Below are positions 24,354-29,639 of a stretch of DNA of 31,787 nucleotides, piece by piece. The notes under the pieces were generated by a model, which was not told where the DNA came from, made no database searches, and worked only from the letters and a program-made list of their open reading frames with translations. Within the stretch, counting starts at the first letter, position 1; each line of letters starts with the position of its first letter. The stretch is from a virus: the IMG/VR virus record IMGVR_UViG_3300010368_000056, positions 1 to 31,787 of that record, one strand, 5' to 3'. The translations under genes were made by a program, and so were the position numbers.

Positions 24354-24540
24354 CTGCCCGATCACCCATGTAAGCATCAACAACCAGCAGGAGAAAAATC
24401 GGTAAATCATCTGGGTTTATGCCTAACCCGAATAAAAGTTCGCAAACCAAGTTGCGCGAGTCAGCTAAAGAAAACTTTTCCGGTAGTTTTTGAAGAAGAT
24501 CACTAATGATCTCCTCCGTTTTTTCGGGATCAAGACTCAT
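24331..24540 (-). CDS. small acidic helical protein
   Basis: A 69-residue protein (SLDPEKTEEIISDLLQKLPE ... LVCELLFGLGINPDDLPIFLLLVVDAY) is made of three or four helices; the third is hydrophobic (PIFLLLVVDAYMG) but ends in charged residues, so a peripheral rather than membrane location is likely. The ATG overlaps the previous stop (ATGA). I do not recognise it. The promoter of the next leftward gene lies in and just after its last codons. Confidence 0.65.
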   Translation of the reverse strand: MSLDPEKTEEIISDLLQKLPEKFSLADSRNLVCELLFGLGINPDDLPIFLLLVVDAYMGDRAVDRMKER

Positions 24541-24773
24541 TTCAAATCCTTCGGTCTAAGTTTTGGTCTAACCAAATCATGCGAAGCCTCCTCAGTAACA
24601 TAACACCTCATCATCATGTCATTGCCGTACAAGCCGAGCAAGTGATTATATAACGGATCAACTTTGCTCAACGCGCTCTGGCAATGGCGCTCAGTCTCAA
24701 ACCAAATGCGGGTTTCCATGTCGTTGTTCTGTAACTTGTAATCAATGATAAGCACAGTAAAGAACTCAATCAC
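24537..24773 (-). CDS. conserved small phage protein of unknown function
   Basis: The 78-residue protein starts at GTG 24773, overlapping the previous stop as GTGA; an earlier in-frame ATG at 24800 lies inside the upstream gene. It contains METRIWFETERHCQSALSKVDPLYNHLLGLYGNDMMMRCYVTEE, and the pattern 'RIWFExExxCQxAxxxxDPLY ... MxCxxT' recurs, as I recall, in short phage proteins. The first 14 residues are hydrophobic (IEFFTVLIIDYKL). No function is known. Confidence 0.7.
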   Translation of the reverse strand: MIEFFTVLIIDYKLQNNDMETRIWFETERHCQSALSKVDPLYNHLLGLYGNDMMMRCYVTEEASHDLVRPKLRPKDLK

Positions 24774-25057
24774 TTGCTCACCCCCAACTTCTTCATCCAA
24801 TTCACAAGAACCTGATAGCTCTTTAAACCGAGTAAATCTGCCGCCTCGTACAGAGTCGGGGCTTTCTCTAAAGCTCTGCTCACATAATCACGCTTAACCT
24901 CCTCAATCGCGGTCATAACGTCAAACCCTTTGTCCTCCTCAAAGCGATCAAGGGGCAAAAGCCCCTCAACCTCGTCCTTGATATTTTCTAAATCAGACTG
25001 CGTTCGAACCTCGTCTAAGCGGTCAAGCAAGTAGCGGAATGTTGGCTTCTCATCCAT
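24770..25057 (-). CDS. Fis-like helix-turn-helix protein
   Basis: The 95-residue protein has an acidic helical N-terminus and a C-terminal AIEEVKRDYVSRALEKAPTL followed by YEAADLLGLKSYQVLVNWMKKLGV. This is the layout of the Fis/NtrC-type HTH_8 domain: a long helix, A-x-x-LG turn, then a recognition helix ending in LG. Fis-type domains bend DNA or act as transcription factors. I use the ATG at 25057 (a GTG at 25060 is equally spaced from GGAG). It is preceded by a 24-codon gene with overlaps on both sides. Confidence 0.75.
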   Translation of the reverse strand: MDEKPTFRYLLDRLDEVRTQSDLENIKDEVEGLLPLDRFEEDKGFDVMTAIEEVKRDYVSRALEKAPTLYEAADLLGLKSYQVLVNWMKKLGVSK

Positions 25058-25131
25058 CACCAATCACTCCCAAACACCTTGCGAAAAACCTCGTCAAGCA
25101 TCTTGTCCATATCCTTCTTACTTATCTTCAT
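25057..25131 (-). CDS. 24-residue microprotein between overlapping genes
   Basis: An ATG at 25131 overlaps the stop of the gene before it (ATGA). The frame runs 24 codons (MKISKKDMDKMLDEVFRKVF then GSDW) to a TGA that shares its last base with the ATG of the next gene (TGATG). It fills the 70-base gap exactly. The product is one amphipathic basic helix with K/D/M/F. Perfect overlap at both ends is strong evidence for coding, though such a short gene could also serve only to carry ribosomes forward. Confidence 0.55.
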   Translation of the reverse strand: MKISKKDMDKMLDEVFRKVFGSDW

Positions 25132-25652
25132 GCGGCTTTCTCCTCTTCACCCCTCAAGACTGTAGACATTTCCTCAATGTGGTGAACACTAACGCCATAC
25201 GCCTCAATGCAACCACGGTAACGATTAAGCCAACGCGCCAAATCAGCCGCGGCCTGCCTACGCAACTCAGAGCGAGATTCTTCGCTTTCTGGATCATATG
25301 GCACATAACCACCACCCGTCCTACGACTAGACATAGGACTGATAAAAGCAGGGGCTTCATAGCTTATCGCTGTCGCCAACTGACTAACATCAACCTGCTC
25401 AACTGGTGGAATGTGAACTTGAATACGCAAACCACTAATCAATTGACGCGCCAAGCCCATGCGATATTGTCTCGCGGCCTCTTCATCACCCGAACCAAAA
25501 AACCTATCATAACACCTATGTTCGGGCTTGCCCTTTAACCAATCTGTAAACTCATCTACCTTAAACATATTACGACCAGTTTCAGCGAGATAGTTATCAA
25601 CTATCTCCTGACGTTCATCTTTATTCCAAACTGAATCAATTCTATCTTCCAT
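25128..25652 (-). CDS. conserved phage protein, unknown function
   Basis: The ATG at 25652 is 7 bases after GGAG; a TTG at 25664 lies inside that site. The 174-residue protein has an N-terminal helical section (WNKDERQEIVDNYLAETGRN) followed by MFKVDEFTDWLKGKPEHRCY and DRFFGSGDEEAARQYRMGLA. A strand-rich middle (IQVHIPP) and an arginine-rich helix ending in HHIEEMSTVLRG complete it. The 'W-KD-IVD-YL, F-DWL-P-H-YD-FFG' pattern looks like a phage and alphaproteobacterial family with no assigned role, from memory. A palindrome overlaps its ribosome binding site. Confidence 0.75.
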   Translation of the reverse strand: MEDRIDSVWNKDERQEIVDNYLAETGRNMFKVDEFTDWLKGKPEHRCYDRFFGSGDEEAARQYRMGLARQLISGLRIQVHIPPVEQVDVSQLATAISYEAPAFISPMSSRRTGGGYVPYDPESEESRSELRRQAAADLARWLNRYRGCIEAYGVSVHHIEEMSTVLRGEEEKAA

Positions 25653-25660
25653 TTTACTCT

Positions 25661-25704
25661 CCAATTTAATTTAAATTGGTGGGAAATCCGCATGATCTCC
25701 CACC
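25661..25704. promoter_or_regulatory. 19-base palindrome plus hairpin at the ribosome binding site
   Basis: CCAATTTAATTTAAATTGG (25661-25679) is a perfect palindrome with one central base. On the minus strand it ends in TTGG, the first bases of TTGGAG, the ribosome binding site of the gene at 25652. Right beside it GGTGGGA (25678-25684) pairs with TCCCACC (25698-25704). Both could act as RNA switches, an operator, or the end of the repeat region upstream. Confidence 0.55.
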
Positions 25705-26005
25705 GTGTTCGCCGCAACAAATGTCACCAAGAACAGCCGGACCCGAACCAAACACGCCAAGCCGAACCAAGACCGCCATAACGAACCGAACCGCACGAAG
25801 CCAATCCCAGCCTATCCGAAACCGCCAGAACCCACCGAACCGGAACATACCGTCCACATCGCTCCAAGCCTAAACAAGACCGCCAGAACTTATCGAACCA
25901 TAACGGACCATACCCCGCCGAACCCCGCCGCATGTTAACCGCCTTACCTTGTCGATCAGATGGACATAGGCAATGCCCACCTGTAATGCTTGCCAAGCGC
26001 ACCTC
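25705..26005. repeat. noncoding region with CCGAACC and CCGCCAGAAC repeats
   Basis: No convincing gene lies here. From 25741 to 25925 the sequence is built from short units rich in GAACC. CCGAACC or a close variant recurs many times, and three larger units begin with CCGCCA (25773, 25822, 25880), two of them reading CCGCCAGAAC followed by GAACC and ACATACC or ACCATACC. Spacings are 49 and 58 bases. Frames across it on either strand give W/R/G- or P/R-rich products without a ribosome binding site. The rest to 26005 is unremarkable. Confidence 0.6.
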
Positions 26006-26779
26006 CTATGCTACCATTCTACGGGCGCGTTCTTCTTCCAAAAAGCCCATCAAATCCGCTGTCATATCATCAGCATGTTCGGGATAATCCATCGCATACT
26101 TCTGCTCTTCCATCGCATTCTTCGTAATGCGCTTCCAATCGTCCTTGTGATCTTTCCAATTTGGCAAACCCTCGCCAGTCACGGTAAAGCACCCATATGC
26201 TCCTCGACCCTTTTCCTGACGAAAATCTCCCAAACCAATGATCGTTCCCGCGTTCTGCAACAACGTAAACACATCAGTCGCAGTTAAAGTCGGCATCACA
26301 AAGTTAATCTTAACTTCCGCGCACCACTCCTTCAAATAAGCCCTCGTTCGCATGTCGGGGGTCTTGTTAATATCTGCCATGCGAACCGTGTCGATCTTTA
26401 AATATGGCTTGCCGTAAATTTCCATTTCTAAATCGGGCAAGAAAATCAAACGCTGAACATTGGTCTTCGCAACGCCCTTTGTCTCAATAGCCGCCGTAGC
26501 CATAGCTTGCTTGATAGCCGCAGGGGGGAAATACAAATGCGTTTTCCCATAGCTTTTTTTATAAACAGAATCTCTGAACTCTTGTTCGGGGTTGTGCTTA
26601 ATTTCACGCCGTTGCGCCGTGGTTTTTTTAGCTCCTCCAATCAACAAATCACGCTTCGCCTTCAAGCTCATCGAATTGTAATAAAAAGGTGTCGAGCCAA
26701 CCAAACGCAACTTGATTTCACCATGCTTTAGCGCCGTTACCATAGCGCCTTCTGTTTGTGTAGTTTTCTTAATAGCCAT
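26006..26779 (-). CDS. possible RAMP/Cas7-like nucleic-acid-binding protein
   Basis: The 257-residue protein starts after a strong GGAGGAAACA ribosome binding site. It opens with strand-helix units (GEIKLRLVGSTPFYYNS), has FRDSVYKK and HLYFPPAAIKQAMATAAI, two conserved aromatic or basic stretches, and IIGLGDFRQEKGRGAYGCF at about 181-198. The last motif, a glycine-rich loop with FR/WRP-like residues followed by G-x-Y/F-G-x-F, resembles the G-loop of RAMP-fold proteins such as Cas7. Phage proteins with this loop are widespread and unassigned, as I recall. It probably binds single-stranded RNA or DNA. The fold call is inference; the coding call is firm. Confidence 0.7.
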   Translation of the reverse strand: MAIKKTTQTEGAMVTALKHGEIKLRLVGSTPFYYNSMSLKAKRDLLIGGAKKTTAQRREIKHNPEQEFRDSVYKKSYGKTHLYFPPAAIKQAMATAAIETKGVAKTNVQRLIFLPDLEMEIYGKPYLKIDTVRMADINKTPDMRTRAYLKEWCAEVKINFVMPTLTATDVFTLLQNAGTIIGLGDFRQEKGRGAYGCFTVTGEGLPNWKDHKDDWKRITKNAMEEQKYAMDYPEHADDMTADLMGFLEEERARRMVA

Positions 26780-26993
26780 TGTTTCCTCCTGTGGCTTCTT
26801 CTTCTAATTCTACTTCACCATAGCCCGAACAAGTCTCGCAATCCTCCATTCGGGTATCCAAATAACCTACATCGCGGTTGAAGTTATGCGGTACAGCATA
26901 CTCAACCTCAACACGCCCATCACCATCGCAATCGGGGCAAGAAGTCATTGCACTCTCAAGCAAATCCTCCATCAAACCTTTAACCTTTCCCAT
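26769..26993 (-). CDS. DnaJ-type zinc-finger protein
   Basis: The 74-residue protein contains CPDCDGDGRVEVE and CETCSGYGEVELE, two CxxCxGxG repeats separated by about 25 residues, as in the zinc-finger region of DnaJ. It lacks the J domain. Stand-alone DnaJ-like zinc fingers occur in phages as protein-folding or RNA-binding accessories, function unknown. It is the first gene after the 27007-27052 promoter and overlaps the next gene by 11 bases. Confidence 0.8.
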   Translation of the reverse strand: MGKVKGLMEDLLESAMTSCPDCDGDGRVEVEYAVPHNFNRDVGYLDTRMEDCETCSGYGEVELEEEATGGNNGY

Positions 26994-27006
26994 CGGGAAC
27001 TCCTTA

Positions 27007-27052
27007 TTTTACTAGAATAACCCTACATAACAAATCTTATGTTCGGGGTCAA
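27007..27052 (-). promoter_or_regulatory. promoter of the 26993-26006 unit
   Basis: On the minus strand TTGACC (27052-27047), 17 bases and TATGTA (27029-27024) form a promoter. TCTAGTAAAA (27016-27007) starts 7 bases after the -10 box, then AAGGAG leads to the ATG at 26993. The spacer begins CCGAAC and overlaps one TTATGTTCGGGG repeat. Confidence 0.65.
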
Positions 27053-27081
27053 CAACTAAATAAGAAAAATTATGTTCGGGG
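27037..27081. repeat. paired TTATGTTCGGGG repeats, 33 bases apart
   Basis: TTATGTTCGGGG occurs at 27037-27048 and 27070-27081. The 33-base spacing is about three turns of DNA, so proteins bound to both would face the same side. The first covers the -35 box and spacer of the 26993 promoter; the second lies near -60. They are likely operator or activator sites. The core TTCGGG is the half-site of the window's recurrent palindrome. Confidence 0.55.
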
Positions 27082-27147
27082 CGGATTATAATCGGGATTT
27101 AAATCCGTTTTGTCATCGGGGGGAACTCGCCCAGAAGCGCAAGGCAT

Positions 27148-27231
27148 AAAAAACCCCCCGCTGTTGCAGTGCGTATCCTAGCCGAGCGGGGGAAAGTCGT
27201 AAGGCAAACAACAGGCGAAACGCTGTTTGCG
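27148..27231 (-). ncRNA. candidate small RNA, about 84 nt
   Basis: On the minus strand a promoter TTGTAA (27265-27260), 17 bases and TATTCT (27242-27237) is followed by a start near 27231. The RNA would fold as GCAAACA (27230-27224) with TGTTTGC (27210-27204), a 7-bp hairpin. It would end in AGCGGGGG/CCCCCGCT (27085-27092 equivalents at 27155-27162 and 27185-27192) with a 22-base loop and six Us, a rho-independent terminator. A second, longer pairing joins 27199-27211 to 27251-27263 with 13 bp; it lies partly upstream of the start and excludes the first hairpin in any longer transcript. Transcription from the previous terminator would be needed to form it. Confidence 0.4.
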
Positions 27232-27269
27232 GGTCAAGAATAGCAGACACTTGTTCGCCTTACAAACGC

Positions 27270-27292
27270 AAAAAAGGGCGGAAGAACCGCCC
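27270..27292 (-). terminator. terminator after the 27300 gene
   Basis: On the minus strand GGGCGG (27292-27287), a five-base loop TTCTT and CCGCCC (27281-27276) are followed by six Ts (27275-27270). It starts 8 bases after the stop of the 27521-27300 gene and ends the leftward operon that begins at 28706. Confidence 0.85.
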
Positions 27293-27299
27293 CTGTTTG

Positions 27300-27521
27300 T
27301 TATTTTAATCCGAGCAATTTCCTTACCCAGTGTTTTTTGACTGCTTCGGGGGGCGCTTCTTTATTCTTGCCCTTCAGAACAACAATCCTATTCGTAACGC
27401 TTGGCATTGTTCTATTCATAGTTGCCGCAATCATCCTGACCTTAAAGCCCTTATCGACCATATCAAGTAAGGCGCTGTCGTCGTATTCAGTCCACTTCTT
27501 ATACGTTCTTTTCTTAGTCAT
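27300..27521 (-). CDS. small SANT/Myb-like helix-turn-helix protein
   Basis: The 73-residue, very basic protein carries KWTEYDDSALLDMVDKGFKV then RMIAATMNRTMPSVTNRIVV. This is the W-x3-D/E-x3-L-x3-V-x-G pattern and a second helix ending in RT-x-SV-x-x-R, as in Myb/SANT-like or GcrA-like DNA-binding helices. The C-terminal tail is lysine-rich. It has a good ribosome binding site (AGGAGAG) and is the last gene before a strong terminator. A phage transcription regulator is the likely role. Confidence 0.75.
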   Translation of the reverse strand: MTKKRTYKKWTEYDDSALLDMVDKGFKVRMIAATMNRTMPSVTNRIVVLKGKNKEAPPEAVKKHWVRKLLGLK

Positions 27522-27546
27522 AATCTCTCTCCTAATTTTTTAAATG

Positions 27547-27693
27547 TTACCACCACTCAACAACAACCCCAGTGATCCAAAGGCCAACCAAAGCAACGCA
27601 AGCAACAGCAATGAAAACATCCTCTTTATCAATGCTTTTTAAATCGCGCTCCATATCCTCAAGCATTGCAATCAATAAATCTTTCTTATCCAT
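27547..27693 (-). CDS. 48-residue single-TM protein
   Basis: The ATG at 27693 shares its first base with the previous stop (TGATG), and the frame runs to TAA at 27549-27547. The product is MDKKDLLIAMLEDMERDLK..., an acidic/basic helix, followed by a membrane segment VFIAVACVALVGLWITGVVV and a WW end. One-helix inner-membrane peptides in early phage operons often change host membrane functions, but the target is unknown. Confidence 0.6.
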   Translation of the reverse strand: MDKKDLLIAMLEDMERDLKSIDKEDVFIAVACVALVGLWITGVVVEWW

Positions 27694-27881
27694 CACGCCG
27701 CCCCTTCAATTTCACCAAGCGCACGTTTAAGCGCACGCTTAATGCGTTTCGATCTATCGGGCAGAATAAGCGCATCTAAGCCCTCAATCAGCCACTCAAT
27801 CTCAGTCTCAGTCACCGACACTTGCGCGGCAGGGAGTAAATACACCCCGCCGTCAATGTTTGTTTGTTGTAAAAATCTCAT
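27693..27881 (-). CDS. small protein of unknown function
   Basis: A 62-residue protein contains GGVYLLPAAQVSVTETEIEW and LIEGLDALILPDRSKRIKRALKRAL. It has a strand-rich start and an amphipathic basic helix at the C-terminus. I recognise no family. The start overlaps the previous stop (ATGA) and the stop overlaps the next start (TGATG), consistent with a tightly coupled operon. Confidence 0.65.
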   Translation of the reverse strand: MRFLQQTNIDGGVYLLPAAQVSVTETEIEWLIEGLDALILPDRSKRIKRALKRALGEIEGAA

Positions 27882-28021
27882 GCGTCCTCCCTCTTTCGCT
27901 CAACAGGAATTAAAAATTTAGCGTGCACATAGCCGCCAGACATAGAGCTAATTGCGTAATGATTCGGGCAAGTTTTCAGCCAAGCCAAGAACTCTTCTAA
28001 GTTTTCAACTTGACCACTCAC
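27878..28021 (-). CDS. 47-residue small protein with a GTG start
   Basis: GTG at 28021 overlaps the previous stop (GTGA), and the TGA at 27880-27878 overlaps the next ATG (ATGA). The product has a helix QVENLEEFLAWLKTCPNHY, then AISSMSGGYVHAKFLIPVE, a plausible helix-strand-strand mini-fold. A good overlap on each side and a plausible protein composition support it; no family is recognised. It fills what would otherwise be a 136-base hole. Confidence 0.6.
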   Translation of the reverse strand: MSGQVENLEEFLAWLKTCPNHYAISSMSGGYVHAKFLIPVERKREDA

Positions 28022-28419
28022 GCCGCTACCTCCTCAGCTTCAGACAACGCAACGCGTAAACAATAATCATCAAGGCCAAAATCTTTGTAGCCGTCCTCAA
28101 TCATTTTGTAATAGCCCCCGTTCGGTGGACTTGTTCGGCTTTTGTCGTTCATCTCGTAAACGATCCAGTCCGTGTTGATCTTGCGCCTGTTGTATAAGTG
28201 CGGATAACCCTCCAACTTGTCCAACGCACGCAAGCAATCGTGTGTGATCTCCCACAGCACAACAGGACAAATGCTGTCCATGTCGGGTACAATATCAGCA
28301 ACACCGCGGAAAACTAACCGAGTGTCGGGCAGGTAAAACCCGCCCAACGGTTTAGCCTTCGGGCAACGCACCTTCATTGCGTCCCTGTTCGTGTTCATTC
28401 CATATGCCATATATAACAT
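28018..28419 (-). CDS. gamma-glutamylcyclotransferase-like (GGCT/AIG2) protein
   Basis: The 133-residue protein starts LYMAYGMNTN, the Y-G-x-N substrate loop at the N-terminus of the GGCT fold. It has LGGFYLPDTRLVFRGVADIV, then LWEITHDCLRALDKLEGYPH, where LDKLEGYP supplies the catalytic Glu70. It ends YKMIEDGYKDFGLDDYCLRV, the usual C-terminal part. These enzymes release 5-oxoproline from gamma-glutamyl amines or peptides. Its ATG overlaps the previous stop (TAATG). It lies about 2.4 kb from an amidoligase gene; amidoligases and GGCT-fold enzymes are known partners. Confidence 0.85.
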   Translation of the reverse strand: MLYMAYGMNTNRDAMKVRCPKAKPLGGFYLPDTRLVFRGVADIVPDMDSICPVVLWEITHDCLRALDKLEGYPHLYNRRKINTDWIVYEMNDKSRTSPPNGGYYKMIEDGYKDFGLDDYCLRVALSEAEEVAA

Positions 28420-28706
28420 TATGCCACCTCCATTTCATACTGTAGCAAGTCTTCAACATGTTCAGCCAACTCGCGCCAATTTACTTGGCTCATAGCGTTG
28501 TTGACCAAATCAGTCACAAGACCATTTTCGGGCGTCTCTTCATCCAAGAAACCCTCAACAACATAATCACGCAACTGATCGTGATTAACCTTCTCAAGCA
28601 ACTCGCCCTCGCGGAACTGCTCAAGGAAATACTCGTTGTAGCTGTCAGAAAACCACAAGTTTACAAGCCACGTTTCGTAGTTTGTCCATCCGTTATATTT
28701 AGTCAT
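28419..28706 (-). CDS. DUF7249-like phage protein
   Basis: The 95-residue acidic protein begins MTKYNGWTNYETWLVNLWFSD, a strong signature (GWTNYETWxVxLW) of a small phage and archaeal-virus family that I recall as DUF7249. The rest is helical with many E and D. There is no known function; such proteins are usually expressed early. It is the first gene of the leftward operon, with a strong promoter and leader 15-60 bases upstream. Confidence 0.8.
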   Translation of the reverse strand: MTKYNGWTNYETWLVNLWFSDSYNEYFLEQFREGELLEKVNHDQLRDYVVEGFLDEETPENGLVTDLVNNAMSQVNWRELAEHVEDLLQYEMEVA

Positions 28707-28720
28707 CTTATATACTCCGT

Positions 28721-28765
28721 TTTACTAGATGTCCCACTTATACCCACACCATATAGGCGCGTCAA
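28721..28765 (-). promoter_or_regulatory. strong leftward promoter of the control region
   Basis: On the minus strand TTGACG (28765-28760), 17 bases and TATAAG (28742-28737). The spacer is CCTATATGGTGTGGG, the box shared with the 30144 promoter and, reversed, the 14866 one. TCTAGTAAA (28729-28721) starts 7 bases after the -10 box and is followed by ACGGAG. Confidence 0.75.
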
Positions 28766-28807
28766 GCAAAAAAGGTAAAAAAAATTATGTATTGATTTTA
28801 AACGATA

Positions 28808-28970
28808 TTTTACGTCAAAAAAAAGCGCGTCAAAAGTTGACGTAGTTGACGTAATGTTGATTATTAAACAATATCAATGGTTTGCAAGTTTACGTCAACT
28901 ACGTCAAAAATCTGATTTGACGTAGAAAATGCAATAAAATCAATAGGTTATTTTACGTCAACTACGTCAC
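28808..28970. repeat. ACGTCA iteron-like array in the divergent control region
   Basis: ACGTCA occurs forward at 28812, 28892, 28901, 28955 and 28964, and in reverse (TGACGT) at 28838, 28847 and 28918. Three sites are double: TTACGTCAACTACGTCA-type units at 28836-28854 (reverse), 28889-28906 and 28951-28970, each with hexamers 9 bases apart. The rest of the region is very AT-rich. It separates the leftward and rightward promoters. It could be an operator cluster, a replication origin with iterons, or both. Confidence 0.8.
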
Positions 28971-29010
28971 CCCCTATAAGGGGGGGTATATACCCTACCC
29001 CCCTTGATGT
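28952..29010 (+). promoter_or_regulatory. rightward promoter and GC-rich leader of the terminase gene
   Basis: TTTACG (28952-28957), 17 bases and TATAAG (28975-28980) form a promoter whose spacer contains both ACGTCA hexamers of the last double site, so a bound protein would repress or replace RNA polymerase. Downstream, CCCCCTATAAGGGGG (28970-28984) is a hairpin and GGGTATATACCC (28984-28995) a perfect palindrome, followed by CCCCCC. These may fold in the 5' leader of the terminase transcript. Confidence 0.55.
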
Positions 29011-29114
29011 AATTATTGATGATGCGATTAATGTTTAAGGTATGGGAACTGTTGGGCTTGCATGGGTTGCCCGTTGTCGGTATTGTAAAGGCAAGAGCAA
29101 GACAAGGAATGACA

Positions 29115-29639
29115 ATGCCCAAGGTTGGTGAACAAGTCGAGAAGGGTGTGAAGCGTCTTACGCCCCCACAACAAAAGTTTCTTGATAACTACATTCACAA
29201 GGATATGACGCAGACGGGTGCGGCAAGAGCCGCAGGATATAAAAACCCGAACGTGTCAGCCGTACAGCTTCTCAATCACCCACGGGTGAAAGAACGCATG
29301 GAAGAAATGCGACAAGAGCTAGAAAGCAAATACGGCGTGTCCGTAACCAAATCTGTTCGGGATATGCAAAGGCTCAGAGATGAAGCATGGCAGGCAGGGA
29401 ACTTCGGGGCCGCAATCAAGGCAGAAGAACTGCGCCTGAAGGTGACTGGACTCATGGTAGCCCGTAGCCATGTAACGCACGAAAATGTGGACAACCTCAC
29501 ACGGGATCAGATCGTTGAACAACTGCAAGAGTTTATGGCTCGCGCTAAAGATCGCATGATTGACGTAACACCAACAGAAAATCCCACAGAATCCGAACAA
29601 ATCCCTATAACAGATTATAACGGCGAAGCCGTAAAATAG
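29115..29639 (+). CDS. terS: terminase small subunit
   Basis: The 174-residue protein is a Terminase_2-type small subunit. LTPPQQKFLDNYIHKDMTQT (15-34) is followed by GAARAAGYKNPNVSAVQLLN and PRVKERM, the usual helix-turn-helix with 'G-x-A-x-A-A-x-x-A-G-Y' and a 'L-x-x-P-x-V' end. A coiled coil follows (residues 60-115). It would recognise the packaging site and load the large subunit. I chose the ATG at 29115, 6 bases after AAGGA; an ATG at 29109 touches that site and an in-frame extension to 29016 has no ribosome binding site. No large subunit follows it in this window. Confidence 0.85.
   Translation: MPKVGEQVEKGVKRLTPPQQKFLDNYIHKDMTQTGAARAAGYKNPNVSAVQLLNHPRVKERMEEMRQELESKYGVSVTKSVRDMQRLRDEAWQAGNFGAAIKAEELRLKVTGLMVARSHVTHENVDNLTRDQIVEQLQEFMARAKDRMIDVTPTENPTESEQIPITDYNGEAVK

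Noticed and set aside
25724-26002. A 92-codon open frame on the minus strand in the repeat field
   Set aside because: Its GTG start coincides with GGAGGTG rather than following it, the product is W/R/G-rich and made of the DNA repeats, and overlapping frames on the plus strand are equally open. Taken as noncoding.
29016-29108. A longer N-terminus for the terminase small subunit (starting TTG ATG ATG)
   Set aside because: No ribosome binding site stands before it, the extension is hydrophobic and unlike the family, and AAGGA sits at the right distance from the ATG at 29115.
29042-29131. A 29-codon ORF MGTVGLAWVARCRYCKGKSK... overlapping the terminase start
   Set aside because: It has one CxxC pair and a weak AAGG upstream, but overlaps the terminase start in another frame and is too short to support alone.
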